A DNA stretch of 64,000 nt, taken from contig VBOA01000007.1 of assembly GCA_005877695.1 (NCBI GenBank), positions 198,336-262,335 of the forward strand, given 5' to 3'. Of the stretch, positions 41,125 to 50,679 are shown piece by piece. Position 1 is the stretch's first letter. The number at the start of each line of letters is the position of its first letter. The position numbers and the translations under genes are program-made. This DNA is from Gammaproteobacteria bacterium (GTDB taxonomy: Bacteria > Pseudomonadota > Gammaproteobacteria > Diplorickettsiales > Diplorickettsiaceae). The notes beneath the pieces are model-generated. The model made no database searches. It was not told the origin of the DNA and saw only the letters and a program-made list of their open reading frames with translations.

Positions 41125-41616
41125 TCAAATGCCAAGAGTACTTTCTCTTTCTATGATCTTAGAGAGATCAGTTTTAAGTCGGGTAAGTTGATTATAGTAT
41201 TTTGTGAGAAATTTATAATGATTAAAATTAGAAAGTCCAGTGGCTAATACAATTATATAGTTTAAATGTTGCTGTTTATGTGTAATCATTACACCATTCC
41301 TCATGCCATGTAATGTTCTTTGTTTCATAATTTCTTTTCCGTATGAATCGACATAGTCTATTTCTGAGAACGGTATAATATTTCTTTGAGATAATTTTAT
41401 AGCTTGAATTAAAGGATCGTTGTTAATTATTTGATTTTTACTGTAATAAATTTGCCATTCTAATCTAGAAATAAGAGAAGTGAGTTTTTTTTGGGCATAA
41501 TTTTCTATGCCCACAGCAAAATAGTCTATGGGAGGTATATTAATATTATTTATATAGTCGAAAAAGGTAGATCGTGTCGACTCCGTGGATATAGGAGCAT
41601 AATGATATTCCTTCAT
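41125..41616 (-). CDS. Hypothetical protein
   Basis: 163-aa ORF with putative RBS/AT-rich upstream region; no recognised motif. Confidence 0.5.
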   Translation of the reverse strand: MKEYHYAPISTESTRSTFFDYINNINIPPIDYFAVGIENYAQKKLTSLISRLEWQIYYSKNQIINNDPLIQAIKLSQRNIIPFSEIDYVDSYGKEIMKQRTLHGMRNGVMITHKQQHLNYIIVLATGLSNFNHYKFLTKYYNQLTRLKTDLSKIIERESTLGI

Positions 41617-41690
41617 GGAAAAAAGACCTCATTGGATAATGATACAAGAAGTAAGCTGTGGTTAGTATTTTAAGGCTTTACATGCTATAA

Positions 41691-42539
41691 ATGAGGAATA
41701 TTTTATCATATTTTTTTATCAAACAAAGATATATTTATACTAAGTATTATGGGATTTGTATGTATCCATTTTATCAGGCTAATGCAAAACCGCTTGTTAT
41801 TGCTCATCGTGGGGGGGCGGGGTTATGGCCTGAAAATACTTTATTTGCATTGCAGGAGGCTGCAAAACTAGGAGCAGATTTAAGTGAGATTGATATCCAT
41901 ATGAGTAAAGATGGAGTTTTAGTTGCTATTCATGACGAAACAGTGGATCGTACAACGAATGCTAAAGGATTAGTGCAAGATTTCACATTAGCTGAATTGA
42001 AAAAACTAGATGCTGGATATCATTGGACTAATGATAAAGGCCATACTTTTCCTTTTCGTGGACAAGGAATAAAAATTCCAAGCTTGAATGAAATTTTTTC
42101 AACATTTCCAAAACAAGTTATTAATATAGAGATAAAGCAAAATGATCCGCCTATTGTCGCTGCTTTAAGAGGGCTTATAAATCAACATAAAAAAACTAAA
42201 CAGGTATTAATATCTGCCTTTAACACACGTACCATGAAAGTAGTGCGTAGGCTCTGCCATGATATTGCTACTGCAGCTACACAATCTGAGCTGGATCGAT
42301 TTTCTAAATTGAGCAAATTATTTTTAACGCGCCCTTTTTTATTATCTGCAACCGCTCTAGAAGTCCCAAATGAGATGGTGACTGCGGCTTTTGTAAAGGC
42401 GGCACATAAAAAAAATATAAGGGTAGATGTTTGGACAGTTAACCAAACCGAAGAAATGGAAAAACTGCTCGCTTTAAAAGTTGATGGTATACTAACAGAT
42501 TTTCCCGATAGAATGCTGAATTTGATTCAAAAAGCTTAG
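41691..42539 (+). CDS. Glycerophosphodiester phosphodiesterase; likely start at ATG 41760
   Basis: VIAHRGGAGLWPENTLFAL, EIDIHMSKDGVLVAIHDETVDRTT, VDGILTDFPD. Confidence 0.93.
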   Translation: MRNILSYFFIKQRYIYTKYYGICMYPFYQANAKPLVIAHRGGAGLWPENTLFALQEAAKLGADLSEIDIHMSKDGVLVAIHDETVDRTTNAKGLVQDFTLAELKKLDAGYHWTNDKGHTFPFRGQGIKIPSLNEIFSTFPKQVINIEIKQNDPPIVAALRGLINQHKKTKQVLISAFNTRTMKVVRRLCHDIATAATQSELDRFSKLSKLFLTRPFLLSATALEVPNEMVTAAFVKAAHKKNIRVDVWTVNQTEEMEKLLALKVDGILTDFPDRMLNLIQKA

Positions 42540-42542
42540 TAG

Positions 42543-42558
42543 CTTATCTAAAGATAAG
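42543..42558 (+). terminator. Putative weak terminator hairpin after the GDPD gene
   Basis: CTTATC-TAAA-GATAAG inverted repeat immediately after the stop codon, followed by an AT-rich stretch. Confidence 0.35.
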
Positions 42559-42748
42559 AATTAAAAAATTTTGTAAGCTTTTTGTACAAAAGTGGGTTTG
42601 TAAAAAATTCTATTCTATAAAGCTCTTTGAAGGCTCAAAGTAAACACTTCAAGAAAGCTTAGCTCTAATATAAAGCCCTATAGTGCCTGGCTAGTAAGTC
42701 TGTATAATATACTCTTTATATTTGAATTTTTGTATGTGTTGTCGCCAT

Positions 42749-42782
42749 CCTGTATATTAATTATCAAAAATTGCTATACAGG
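42749..42782. promoter_or_regulatory. Inverted repeat upstream of ndk
   Basis: CCTGTATA-18 nt-TATACAGG perfect 8-bp arms. Confidence 0.35.
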
Positions 42783-42866
42783 GCAGTCCTAAAAACACAA
42801 TTACAGTGAATAGAGTTTTTTTAAAATAAATTACTTGTTAGAACAAAAGAAAAGTAAGAGGCATTT

Positions 42867-43301
42867 ATGACAATTCAGAAAACCCTTTCTATTATCAAAC
42901 CTGATGCGGTTAGAAAAAATTGTATAGGAGAAATTACTAAAAGATTTGAAAGCTCGGGTTTAACAATTATTGCAGCCAGAATGGAAAAATTGAAGAAACA
43001 TCAAGCTGAAAAATTTTATGAGATCCACAAAGATAGACCTTTTTATAACGAATTGATTGAGTTTATGTGTTCTGGACCAGTGATGATACAGGTTTTAGAA
43101 GGAACCAATGCAATTTTAAAAAATCGCGAATTGATGGGTGCTACGGACCCGCAACAAGCACTGCCCGGCACAATTCGTGCAGACTTTGCAGAAAGTGTTA
43201 GCCAAAATGCAGTGCATGGATCGGATAGTATTGATACAGCTAAGCAAGAAATCGCATTTTTTTTCATGCCAGATCAGTGTTTTGGCAAAGGTTCTGAATA
43301 A
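42867..43301 (+). CDS. ndk: Nucleoside diphosphate kinase
   Basis: [39 protein letters not shown]. Confidence 0.97.
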   Translation: MTIQKTLSIIKPDAVRKNCIGEITKRFESSGLTIIAARMEKLKKHQAEKFYEIHKDRPFYNELIEFMCSGPVMIQVLEGTNAILKNRELMGATDPQQALPGTIRADFAESVSQNAVHGSDSIDTAKQEIAFFFMPDQCFGKGSE

Positions 43302-44416
43302 TGGAAGCATCTCTAAAGAATTTACTTGATTTTGATCAAGAAGGGTTGCAACTTTTTTTTCAAGAATTAGGTGAAAAGCCTTATCGAGCACAGCAGATTT
43401 TAAAATGGATTCACCAAATAGGCATCAAAGATATTGACATGATGAGTAATTTAAGTAAATCATTGCGTATAAAACTCAAATCAATAGCACAAATAGCTTT
43501 GCCAGAAATCGTGCTTGAACAATTGTCTGAGGATGGTACTAAAAAATGGTTATTGCGATTTAATGACGGTAATTGCATCGAATCAGTTTTCATTCCTGAG
43601 ATTAATAGAGGTACTTTGTGTGTTTCATCGCAAGTAGGTTGTGCATTAAATTGTAATTTTTGTTCAACTGCGCAGCAAGGATTTAATCGTAATTTGACTG
43701 TAGCAGAAATCATTGGACAAGTGTGGTTAGCAGTACGAAATTTGTCAGATGGGTCTTTACGTCACGATCATACCATCAGTAATATCGTGATGATGGGTAT
43801 GGGAGAACCTTTATTAAATTTTGATAATGTTGTCAAAGCAATGAATTTAATGATGGATGACTTTGCGTATGGCTTTTCTAAACGTCGCGTTACTTTAAGT
43901 ACTTCAGGCATAGTTCCTGGATTGCAGCGATTATCTGAAATAAGTGACGTAGCACTTGCGATATCTTTACATGCACCTAATGACGAACTAAGAAATCGCC
44001 TAGTTCCAATTAATAAAAAATATCCACTTGCTGAATTGCTAGAGGTGTGTCGAAATTATTTTAAAGGAGATAACAGAAGGCGCATTACCATGGAATACGT
44101 CATGTTAGAAGGAGTTAATGATCAACCGGAACATGCACGACAGCTAATAAAAATTTTACAAGGCATACCTGTTAAAGTAAATTTAATTCCTTTTAATCCT
44201 TTTCCTAATACCATTTACAGTCGTTCTTCCTTTTCCGTAATTGAAAATTTTAAAAATATTTTAATGAAAGCAGGGCTTAATACAATAACACGAAAAACCA
44301 GAGGAGAAGATATTGATGCGGCCTGCGGTCAATTGGTTGGACGTGTTCAGGATAAAAGTTACCGTAGTAAAGTACGCCAAAAAGTGATTCCTATTTTACT
44401 TGAATCATCTGCGTGA
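43301..44416 (+). CDS. rlmN: 23S rRNA/tRNA (adenine-C2)-methyltransferase RlmN
   Basis: [24 protein letters not shown] radical SAM motif, [22 protein letters not shown]. Confidence 0.97.
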   Translation: MEASLKNLLDFDQEGLQLFFQELGEKPYRAQQILKWIHQIGIKDIDMMSNLSKSLRIKLKSIAQIALPEIVLEQLSEDGTKKWLLRFNDGNCIESVFIPEINRGTLCVSSQVGCALNCNFCSTAQQGFNRNLTVAEIIGQVWLAVRNLSDGSLRHDHTISNIVMMGMGEPLLNFDNVVKAMNLMMDDFAYGFSKRRVTLSTSGIVPGLQRLSEISDVALAISLHAPNDELRNRLVPINKKYPLAELLEVCRNYFKGDNRRRITMEYVMLEGVNDQPEHARQLIKILQGIPVKVNLIPFNPFPNTIYSRSSFSVIENFKNILMKAGLNTITRKTRGEDIDAACGQLVGRVQDKSYRSKVRQKVIPILLESSA

Positions 44417-44434
44417 TGCTAGAATTTAAAAATA

Positions 44435-45244
44435 ATGGGAGATTTAATGATATCGATATTAAAGCAATTTGTTGTCATTTTTTTTATAATAACTCTTGTT
44501 GCGTGTAATATTTTTCCAAAATCTAAAACACAAATATCGGGCTCACAAGCTTCTGATGTCAATGTACAGCTAGGTTTGGCTTATTTAGAAAATGGCGATG
44601 TACAACGTGCGCACCAAAAATTATTGCTTGCGGAGCAACAATCGCCAGGGTCCTTGCAGGCAAAAGGTGCTATGGGTTATTTTCTAGAAAGTACAGGAAG
44701 TTTGTCTTCTGCTGATGCTTACTATCGACGAGCAATAACACTGAATCCAAAATCAGGTGCAGCACAAAATAATTATGGTACTTTCCTCTGTCGTCGTGGT
44801 CGGTATTCCGAAGCGGACCAGCATTTTTTATTGGCTTTACAAGACCCTAGCTATCTTAATACAGCTCAAGTGTATGAAAATGCGGGCTTATGTGCTATGC
44901 AAATACCGGATACGGAAAAAGCCATGAGATATTTTACCCAAGCAATTACTCAAGATCCTAAGCGGGCGATTTCTTGGTTAGAGCTAGGAAGAATAAGTTA
45001 TCAAGCTAAAGATTATCAGCAAGCGGAACAATATTTAGAACATTATATGCAACTTGTTAAAGAGCCTACTGCAAATGCTTTATGGTTAGGCGCCGTTTTA
45101 GCTAGAAATTTAGGAAATGAAACAGCAGCAGGTAGCTATACCTTAATGTTGCAAACAAGATTTCCCAATTCAGAAGCCTATAAGGCATTAATACATACAC
45201 CTAAGCTAAAAACTAAACATAAGAGTAAACAACTTTATTATTAA
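44435..45244 (+). CDS. pilW: Type IV pilus biogenesis TPR lipoprotein PilF/PilW-like
   Basis: Lipobox LVACN, multiple TPRs; between rlmN and hisS as in other Gammaproteobacteria. Confidence 0.88.
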   Translation: MGDLMISILKQFVVIFFIITLVACNIFPKSKTQISGSQASDVNVQLGLAYLENGDVQRAHQKLLLAEQQSPGSLQAKGAMGYFLESTGSLSSADAYYRRAITLNPKSGAAQNNYGTFLCRRGRYSEADQHFLLALQDPSYLNTAQVYENAGLCAMQIPDTEKAMRYFTQAITQDPKRAISWLELGRISYQAKDYQQAEQYLEHYMQLVKEPTANALWLGAVLARNLGNETAAGSYTLMLQTRFPNSEAYKALIHTPKLKTKHKSKQLYY

Positions 45245-45246
45245 TT

Positions 45247-46533
45247 ATGGCAGAAAAAATACAAGCAATTCGAGGCATGAATGATATTCTGCCAATGGAA
45301 ATTTTCACTTGGCAAAAAGTTGAAAATAATTTGCGTAAACTTGCTAAGCAATATGGATACCAAGAAGTTCGTTTCCCTATTCTTGAGAAAACCGAGTTGT
45401 TTAAACGGTGCATAGGTGATGTAACCGATATTGTTGAAAAAGAGATGTATACTTTTATTGATCGTAATGGAGAAAGTTTATCGTTAAGACCCGAAGGAAC
45501 TGCTGGTTGTGTTCGAGCAGGTATAGAAAAAGGACTCCTTTATAATCAAATTCAACGTTGGTGGTACTTAGGCCCCATGTTTCGCCATGAGCGACCTCAA
45601 AAAGGTCGCTACAGACAATTTCACCAATTTGGTATGGAAGTGTTTGGTATCGGTAACGCTTATATCGATGCGGAATTAATTTTGATGACAGCACGTCTCT
45701 GGGAAGAATTAGATTTAAAGAGTCAATTGAGTTTGCAAATTAATTCACTTGGGTCTTCAATTGCACGCAAAGTACACAAAGAAAATTTAGTTAATTATTT
45801 CACCCAACATGTGAAATGTTTAGATGAAGATTCTCAGCGACGTTTAAAAACGAACCCATTACGTATTTTGGATAGTAAAAACCCTGAAATGCAGGATCTT
45901 ATTGAAAAAGCGCCGCGGTTGCTTGATTTTCTTGATTCAGAGTCTTCTCAAGATTTTAATCTTTTACAGAAAATTCTTACTAATATGGATATTAGTTTTA
46001 CTATAAATCCGCGTTTGGTCAGGGGGTTAGATTATTACAATAAAACAGTTTTCGAATGGGTTTTGATAGATGAGCAACAAGCCGCTCAAAATACTGTTTG
46101 TGCTGGGGGTCGTTACGATAAACTGGTAGAACAACTAGGTGGGCATGCTACACCAGCAGTGGGGTTTGCAATGGGTTTAGAACGTCTAATTAATTTATTA
46201 CCTAGTTCAAATTCTTCCATAATGTCTGTTTCTGTTCCAGAGATATATTTTATTGCTATAGGTGATATTGCTATTCAAAAAGCTTTAATTCTAGCCGAAT
46301 ATTTACGTACAGAATTGCCCGCTATTCGTTTGATACTTGATGTTAGTGGAGATGGGATTAAATCCCAATTTAAACGTGCGGATAAAAGTGGGGCGCGTTT
46401 TGCTTTAATTTTAGGGAATGATGAAGTAAAGTCTAATTCTCTCAGTATTAAAAACTTAAGAGAAGAACATCCTCAAGAAACTATCTCTCAAATTCATATG
46501 AAAAAAACTCTGCAGGATCTTTTACATGAATGA
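45247..46533 (+). CDS. hisS: Histidyl-tRNA synthetase
   Basis: RGMNDILP, LRPEGTAGCVRA, YLGPMFRHERPQKGRYRQFHQFG, GLDYYNKTVFE. Confidence 0.98.
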   Translation: MAEKIQAIRGMNDILPMEIFTWQKVENNLRKLAKQYGYQEVRFPILEKTELFKRCIGDVTDIVEKEMYTFIDRNGESLSLRPEGTAGCVRAGIEKGLLYNQIQRWWYLGPMFRHERPQKGRYRQFHQFGMEVFGIGNAYIDAELILMTARLWEELDLKSQLSLQINSLGSSIARKVHKENLVNYFTQHVKCLDEDSQRRLKTNPLRILDSKNPEMQDLIEKAPRLLDFLDSESSQDFNLLQKILTNMDISFTINPRLVRGLDYYNKTVFEWVLIDEQQAAQNTVCAGGRYDKLVEQLGGHATPAVGFAMGLERLINLLPSSNSSIMSVSVPEIYFIAIGDIAIQKALILAEYLRTELPAIRLILDVSGDGIKSQFKRADKSGARFALILGNDEVKSNSLSIKNLREEHPQETISQIHMKKTLQDLLHE

Positions 46534-47155
46534 ATTAATCGCTATAGAACAAGCTGAGTATGTAAAAAAATGGTGTCGTGAATATGGATTTGGGATATTA
46601 ATAGGTATTTTTTGTGCTGTTTTTATTAGCTGGGGTTGGAATTATTGGCATCAAGAAAAAGAAAATAATTTACTTATAGCATCTATGCAGTATGAACGTT
46701 TAGTGGCTTCGATAGCCAAGGGTGAAAAAAATTCTACACTTAATAATATAGCAGATGGACTATTACAAAATTACGCATATACTCCTTATGCCTCTCTAGC
46801 GGCTTTACAGTTAGCTAAATTAGCAGTTAATCAAAATAATTTAACGGAGGCTGCGAATAGATTAGTATCAATTATTGATCATGGTCAAGATCACGTTTTA
46901 CAATCTATCGCACGGTTACGCTTGGCACGGATTTTATTATCTCAAATTCAAGCTAAAGAAGCTTTGAAGTTACTCTCTAAAAACGAAGATAAGGCCTATA
47001 TTCCAATTTTTTTGGAGGAGAAAGGGGATATTCTTAGTAATTTAGGTCAATACAAAGCTGCATTGCAAAGTTATTTAGCTGCTAAGCAAGCTTTTGGAAA
47101 TAATGGCGAGCAACCTTTGTTAGAAATGAAAATTAATAATTTGGCTTATGCTTGA
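46526..47155 (+). CDS. yfgM: YfgM-type TPR membrane protein (ancillary SecYEG translocon subunit)
   Basis: N-terminal TM (FGILIGIFCAVFISWGWNYW), TPR-like repeats, position hisS-yfgM-bamB-der. Confidence 0.92.
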   Translation: MNELIAIEQAEYVKKWCREYGFGILIGIFCAVFISWGWNYWHQEKENNLLIASMQYERLVASIAKGEKNSTLNNIADGLLQNYAYTPYASLAALQLAKLAVNQNNLTEAANRLVSIIDHGQDHVLQSIARLRLARILLSQIQAKEALKLLSKNEDKAYIPIFLEEKGDILSNLGQYKAALQSYLAAKQAFGNNGEQPLLEMKINNLAYA

Positions 47156-48324
47156 TGAGAGATCTAATGAATAGAATTTATGCTTTCTGTGTTTTTATTT
47201 CCTTGTTATTTTTAACTGCCTGTGCTGGATTGGGAGATGATAATTCACCTATGCCAGCACCATTGACTGCTTATCCTTTCCAATTGCAGCCGGTATTACT
47301 GTGGTCTCTAGCAACCGGTAGAGGTATGGATGATGATTATTTACGTTTAAGACCCGTTATTCAAGAAAATCAAATTTTTGTTGTAAGTAAATCTGGTCTT
47401 GTTACTGCTTTAGAATTAGTGCATGGCCATAAATTATGGCAAAAAAATATTAAGCAAATTATCACCAGCGGTCCAGCTGTCAAGGAAAATATAATTGTAA
47501 TTGTCACTAAGAAACCTGAAGTTGTTGCTTTAATGGCAGATACAGGAGATATTTTATGGCGAACAAAACTACCTAACCAAGTATTAGCTCCTTCTGCTAT
47601 CGGAAAAGGACGAGTTATTTTTAAAACAGTTGATGGGCAAGTGTTAGCATTAGAATTAGAAACCGGCGAATTATTATGGTCGTATGAGCATGGTTCACCT
47701 ATGTTAATCCTGAGACCAAGTAGTGTACCGCAAATCATAGATAATAAGGTTATAGTTGGTTTTTCTGATGGTAAATTGGCAGCATTGAATCTAATAAACG
47801 GCAATTTATTATGGGAGAGAAATATTGCTTTTCCACAAGGGGTGACTGCTGCAGATCAACTCATTGATATAGCTGCGGACCCCATATTATCATGTGATGT
47901 AGTTTATGTAGTGACATACCAAGGTCAGTTAGCAGCTGTTTCTTTACGTTCTGGACGAATTTTATGGCAAAGAAATTTTTCAAGTTATTCAGGCCTCACT
48001 ATTGGAAATAGTTTGTTTATAACTGATGCAGAGGGTGGTGTATGGGCAATTAATCGCTCTACAGGCGAATTACTTTGGCAGCAACGGGCATTGCTTCATC
48101 GAGGTTTAACTGCGCCTGCTTTATATGGCAATAGTTTAATTATAGGTGATAAAGAAGGTTATATTCATTGGCTAGCTCAATCAGATGGCCATCTTTTAGC
48201 AAGAGATCTGGTTCATGATAATGCAAGTATTATAGCTAATCCCATTGTTGTTTATCCGATAATATGCATTTTAACTAGGGAAGGTGGTTTGTCGGCTTGG
48301 ACGCATACAGCCTTACCCGTATGA
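47152..48324 (+). CDS. bamB: Outer membrane protein assembly factor BamB
   Basis: Lipobox LTACAG, PQQ beta-propeller repeats (GHKLWQKN, GDILWRTKL, GELLWSYE). Confidence 0.95.
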   Translation: MMRDLMNRIYAFCVFISLLFLTACAGLGDDNSPMPAPLTAYPFQLQPVLLWSLATGRGMDDDYLRLRPVIQENQIFVVSKSGLVTALELVHGHKLWQKNIKQIITSGPAVKENIIVIVTKKPEVVALMADTGDILWRTKLPNQVLAPSAIGKGRVIFKTVDGQVLALELETGELLWSYEHGSPMLILRPSSVPQIIDNKVIVGFSDGKLAALNLINGNLLWERNIAFPQGVTAADQLIDIAADPILSCDVVYVVTYQGQLAAVSLRSGRILWQRNFSSYSGLTIGNSLFITDAEGGVWAINRSTGELLWQQRALLHRGLTAPALYGNSLIIGDKEGYIHWLAQSDGHLLARDLVHDNASIIANPIVVYPIICILTREGGLSAWTHTALPV

Positions 48325-49664
48325 TAACCACTGCTTTGCCAAGTATTGTTCTTGTAGGTCGACCAAATGTTGGAAAGTCGAGTTTATTTAATTGCTTGAC
48401 CAAAACTCGGCAGGCTTTGGTTGCAATTACTCCCGGCTTAACTCGAGATCGACTTTATGGTAAGGGTATGGTGGGGAGTCACGCCTATATTATAGTGGAT
48501 ACCGGAGGTTTAACTGGAGATAAAGAAAGAGATATTGCTTTCTTAATGGAACAACAGACGCAACGTGCTATAACTGAAGCTGATCATGTTTTATTTTTAG
48601 TTAATGCAAGAGAAGGTCTTTCAGCGTTGGATCAGCAATTAGCGCAACGTTTACGTCGGCTAAATAAAAAAATTACCTTAGTTATTAATAAAAGCGAAGG
48701 TTTAGATCCTGCTTTTTTACAAAGTGAGTTTTCACCATTAGGTTTTGATGTGGGAACACTTGCAATTATTTCTGCAGCTCATGGTTTAGGCATTCGAGAA
48801 TTAATGGAAAAAGTATTAAGTCATTTTCCTAGTATTGAAACTTCAACCTCGGAGAAATCATTTTTAGAAGAAGATATTACTCCAAGAATAAGGGTATCTA
48901 TTATTGGAAAACCTAATGTAGGTAAATCAACATTATTGAATAGAATTTTAGGAGAAGATCGAGCTATAGTTTTTGATCAACCCGGAACCACACGTGATAG
49001 TACTGCTAATGATATTGAATATCGCGGTAAATTGTTTACCTTCATTGATACCGCAGGTATTCGTCGAAAATCAAAAACAACAGAAGGTATAGAAAAGTTT
49101 TCAGTAATTAAAAGTCTGCAGGCTATTGAATCAAGTAATGTTGTTTTGTTGGTAGTTGATGCACAGAAAGGCATTAGTGAGCAAGATTTACATCTTTTAG
49201 GATTTATTCTAGAAACTGGAAGGGCGCTGATTATTGTTGTAAATAAATGGGATAATTTGTCTAACGAACAAAGAATGCAAGTCAAAAAAGATTTGGATCG
49301 TCGTTTACAATTTGTACCATTCGCTAAACTTATTTTTATTTCTGCTCTTCATGGGACCGGGGTTGGTAATTTATTTGGATTAATTCAACAAGCATATCGA
49401 TCGGCCACCCAAAATCTAACCACATCTCGCTTAACCCGTTTATTAGAACAAGCTGTTAGTACGCACCAACCTCCTTTAAGTCGCGGACGAAATGTTAAAT
49501 TACGTTACGCTCATCCAGGAGGATATAATCCGCCGGTCATCCTTATCCATGGACAGCATGCTAGTTTTTTACCGGAATCTTATCGGCGATATCTTGAAAA
49601 TTTTTTTCGTAAGTCACTAAAAATTATTGGTAGTCCTATTCGGATTGAATTTAGAGATAAGTAA
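48297..49664 (+). CDS. der: GTPase Der (EngA); likely start ATG 48321
   Basis: Two G domains: VGRPNVGKSSLFN and IGKPNVGKSTLLN; KH-like C-terminus. Confidence 0.97.
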   Translation: MDAYSLTRMITTALPSIVLVGRPNVGKSSLFNCLTKTRQALVAITPGLTRDRLYGKGMVGSHAYIIVDTGGLTGDKERDIAFLMEQQTQRAITEADHVLFLVNAREGLSALDQQLAQRLRRLNKKITLVINKSEGLDPAFLQSEFSPLGFDVGTLAIISAAHGLGIRELMEKVLSHFPSIETSTSEKSFLEEDITPRIRVSIIGKPNVGKSTLLNRILGEDRAIVFDQPGTTRDSTANDIEYRGKLFTFIDTAGIRRKSKTTEGIEKFSVIKSLQAIESSNVVLLVVDAQKGISEQDLHLLGFILETGRALIIVVNKWDNLSNEQRMQVKKDLDRRLQFVPFAKLIFISALHGTGVGNLFGLIQQAYRSATQNLTTSRLTRLLEQAVSTHQPPLSRGRNVKLRYAHPGGYNPPVILIHGQHASFLPESYRRYLENFFRKSLKIIGSPIRIEFRDK

Positions 49665-49703
49665 ACCATGCTTTGAAAAAAATTTAGCGCAAAGTAAGAA
49701 GTA

Positions 49704-50504
49704 TTAGGAGAAAATAGCTAATAGTTCTTTGGCTTTTTTTCGTTCCGATCCTTTGCTACTAATATTGCGTTGTACTATTAATGAAATAATGGTTGCCCCT
49801 GTATAAATATATCGAGTAAATTCTGTATCATGGTTAGAAATGATCACATGAATCCCTTTTGCAGCCAAATTTCGTGCAGTGCTTGCTAGGCAAATTTGTT
49901 GCGTATGGCTAAATCCTTCAGATGTATAATGGGTAAAATTTGCAGTTTTAGATAATCCAACATAAGGAGGATCACAATATATGACATCTCCTTGTTTTGC
50001 ATGCTTCAGCGTGACTAAAAAATCGCCATGAATGAATTCAGCTCTTATTGCATGTCTATGAAAATATTGCATTTCCTTCTCTGGAAAATAAGGTGTTTTA
50101 TAATAACTAAAGGGCGTATTAAATTCTCCTTTTTGATTAAATCGTGCTAATCCATTGAAACAATGCTTATTTAAATATAATAATAAAGCGGCTCTTTTGC
50201 GATATTCTTTACATTCATTAAATAAACGACGTAAACGATAAAATTCCTCAGCAGAATTAAAATTATCATGAAAATAAAGTCGACAATAATCGATAAACAA
50301 TTGACCTTCTTGCTGTAAATATTTATATAACTGAATCAAATCAAAATTGCTATCGCCTAACAAATAAGCAGGGTATGAGGTATTGAGAAAAACTGCAGCG
50401 GAGCCTAAAAAAGGTTCGATTAGCCGATCAGTTTTAGGTAAATGAGGTTTTAATTTGTCGAGTATTCGATGTTTATTTCCTGCCCACTTTAAAAAAGATT
50501 TCAT
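49704..50504 (-). CDS. dam: DNA adenine methylase (Dam/MT-A70-unrelated D12 class)
   Basis: FLKWAGNKHRILDKLKPHLP, EPFLGSAAVFLN, DVIYCDPPYVGLS. Confidence 0.93.
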   Translation of the reverse strand: MKSFLKWAGNKHRILDKLKPHLPKTDRLIEPFLGSAAVFLNTSYPAYLLGDSNFDLIQLYKYLQQEGQLFIDYCRLYFHDNFNSAEEFYRLRRLFNECKEYRKRAALLLYLNKHCFNGLARFNQKGEFNTPFSYYKTPYFPEKEMQYFHRHAIRAEFIHGDFLVTLKHAKQGDVIYCDPPYVGLSKTANFTHYTSEGFSHTQQICLASTARNLAAKGIHVIISNHDTEFTRYIYTGATIISLIVQRNISSKGSERKKAKELLAIFS

Positions 50505-50679
50505 GTTAAAAGAAAGTCTAAACGAAATTGAGTATTAAAAAAAGTTTGAATTATATTAATAGAATAAAAATTAAATTTTAAATTATGATAATTTTTTATT
50601 AGAATTAATATATACTAAAATAAAAAAATTATTATAAGCATTGGCAATATAATCCAATAAATTCCAAAAAGGAGCTCTT

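Noticed and set aside
43116-43391. Multiple small ORFs antisense or overlapping ndk/rlmN (43043-43391, 43138-43329)
   Set aside because: All overlap two conserved genes; no codon or motif support.
47370-47804. Minus-strand 144-aa ORF inside bamB
   Set aside because: Antisense of propeller repeats; no family resemblance.
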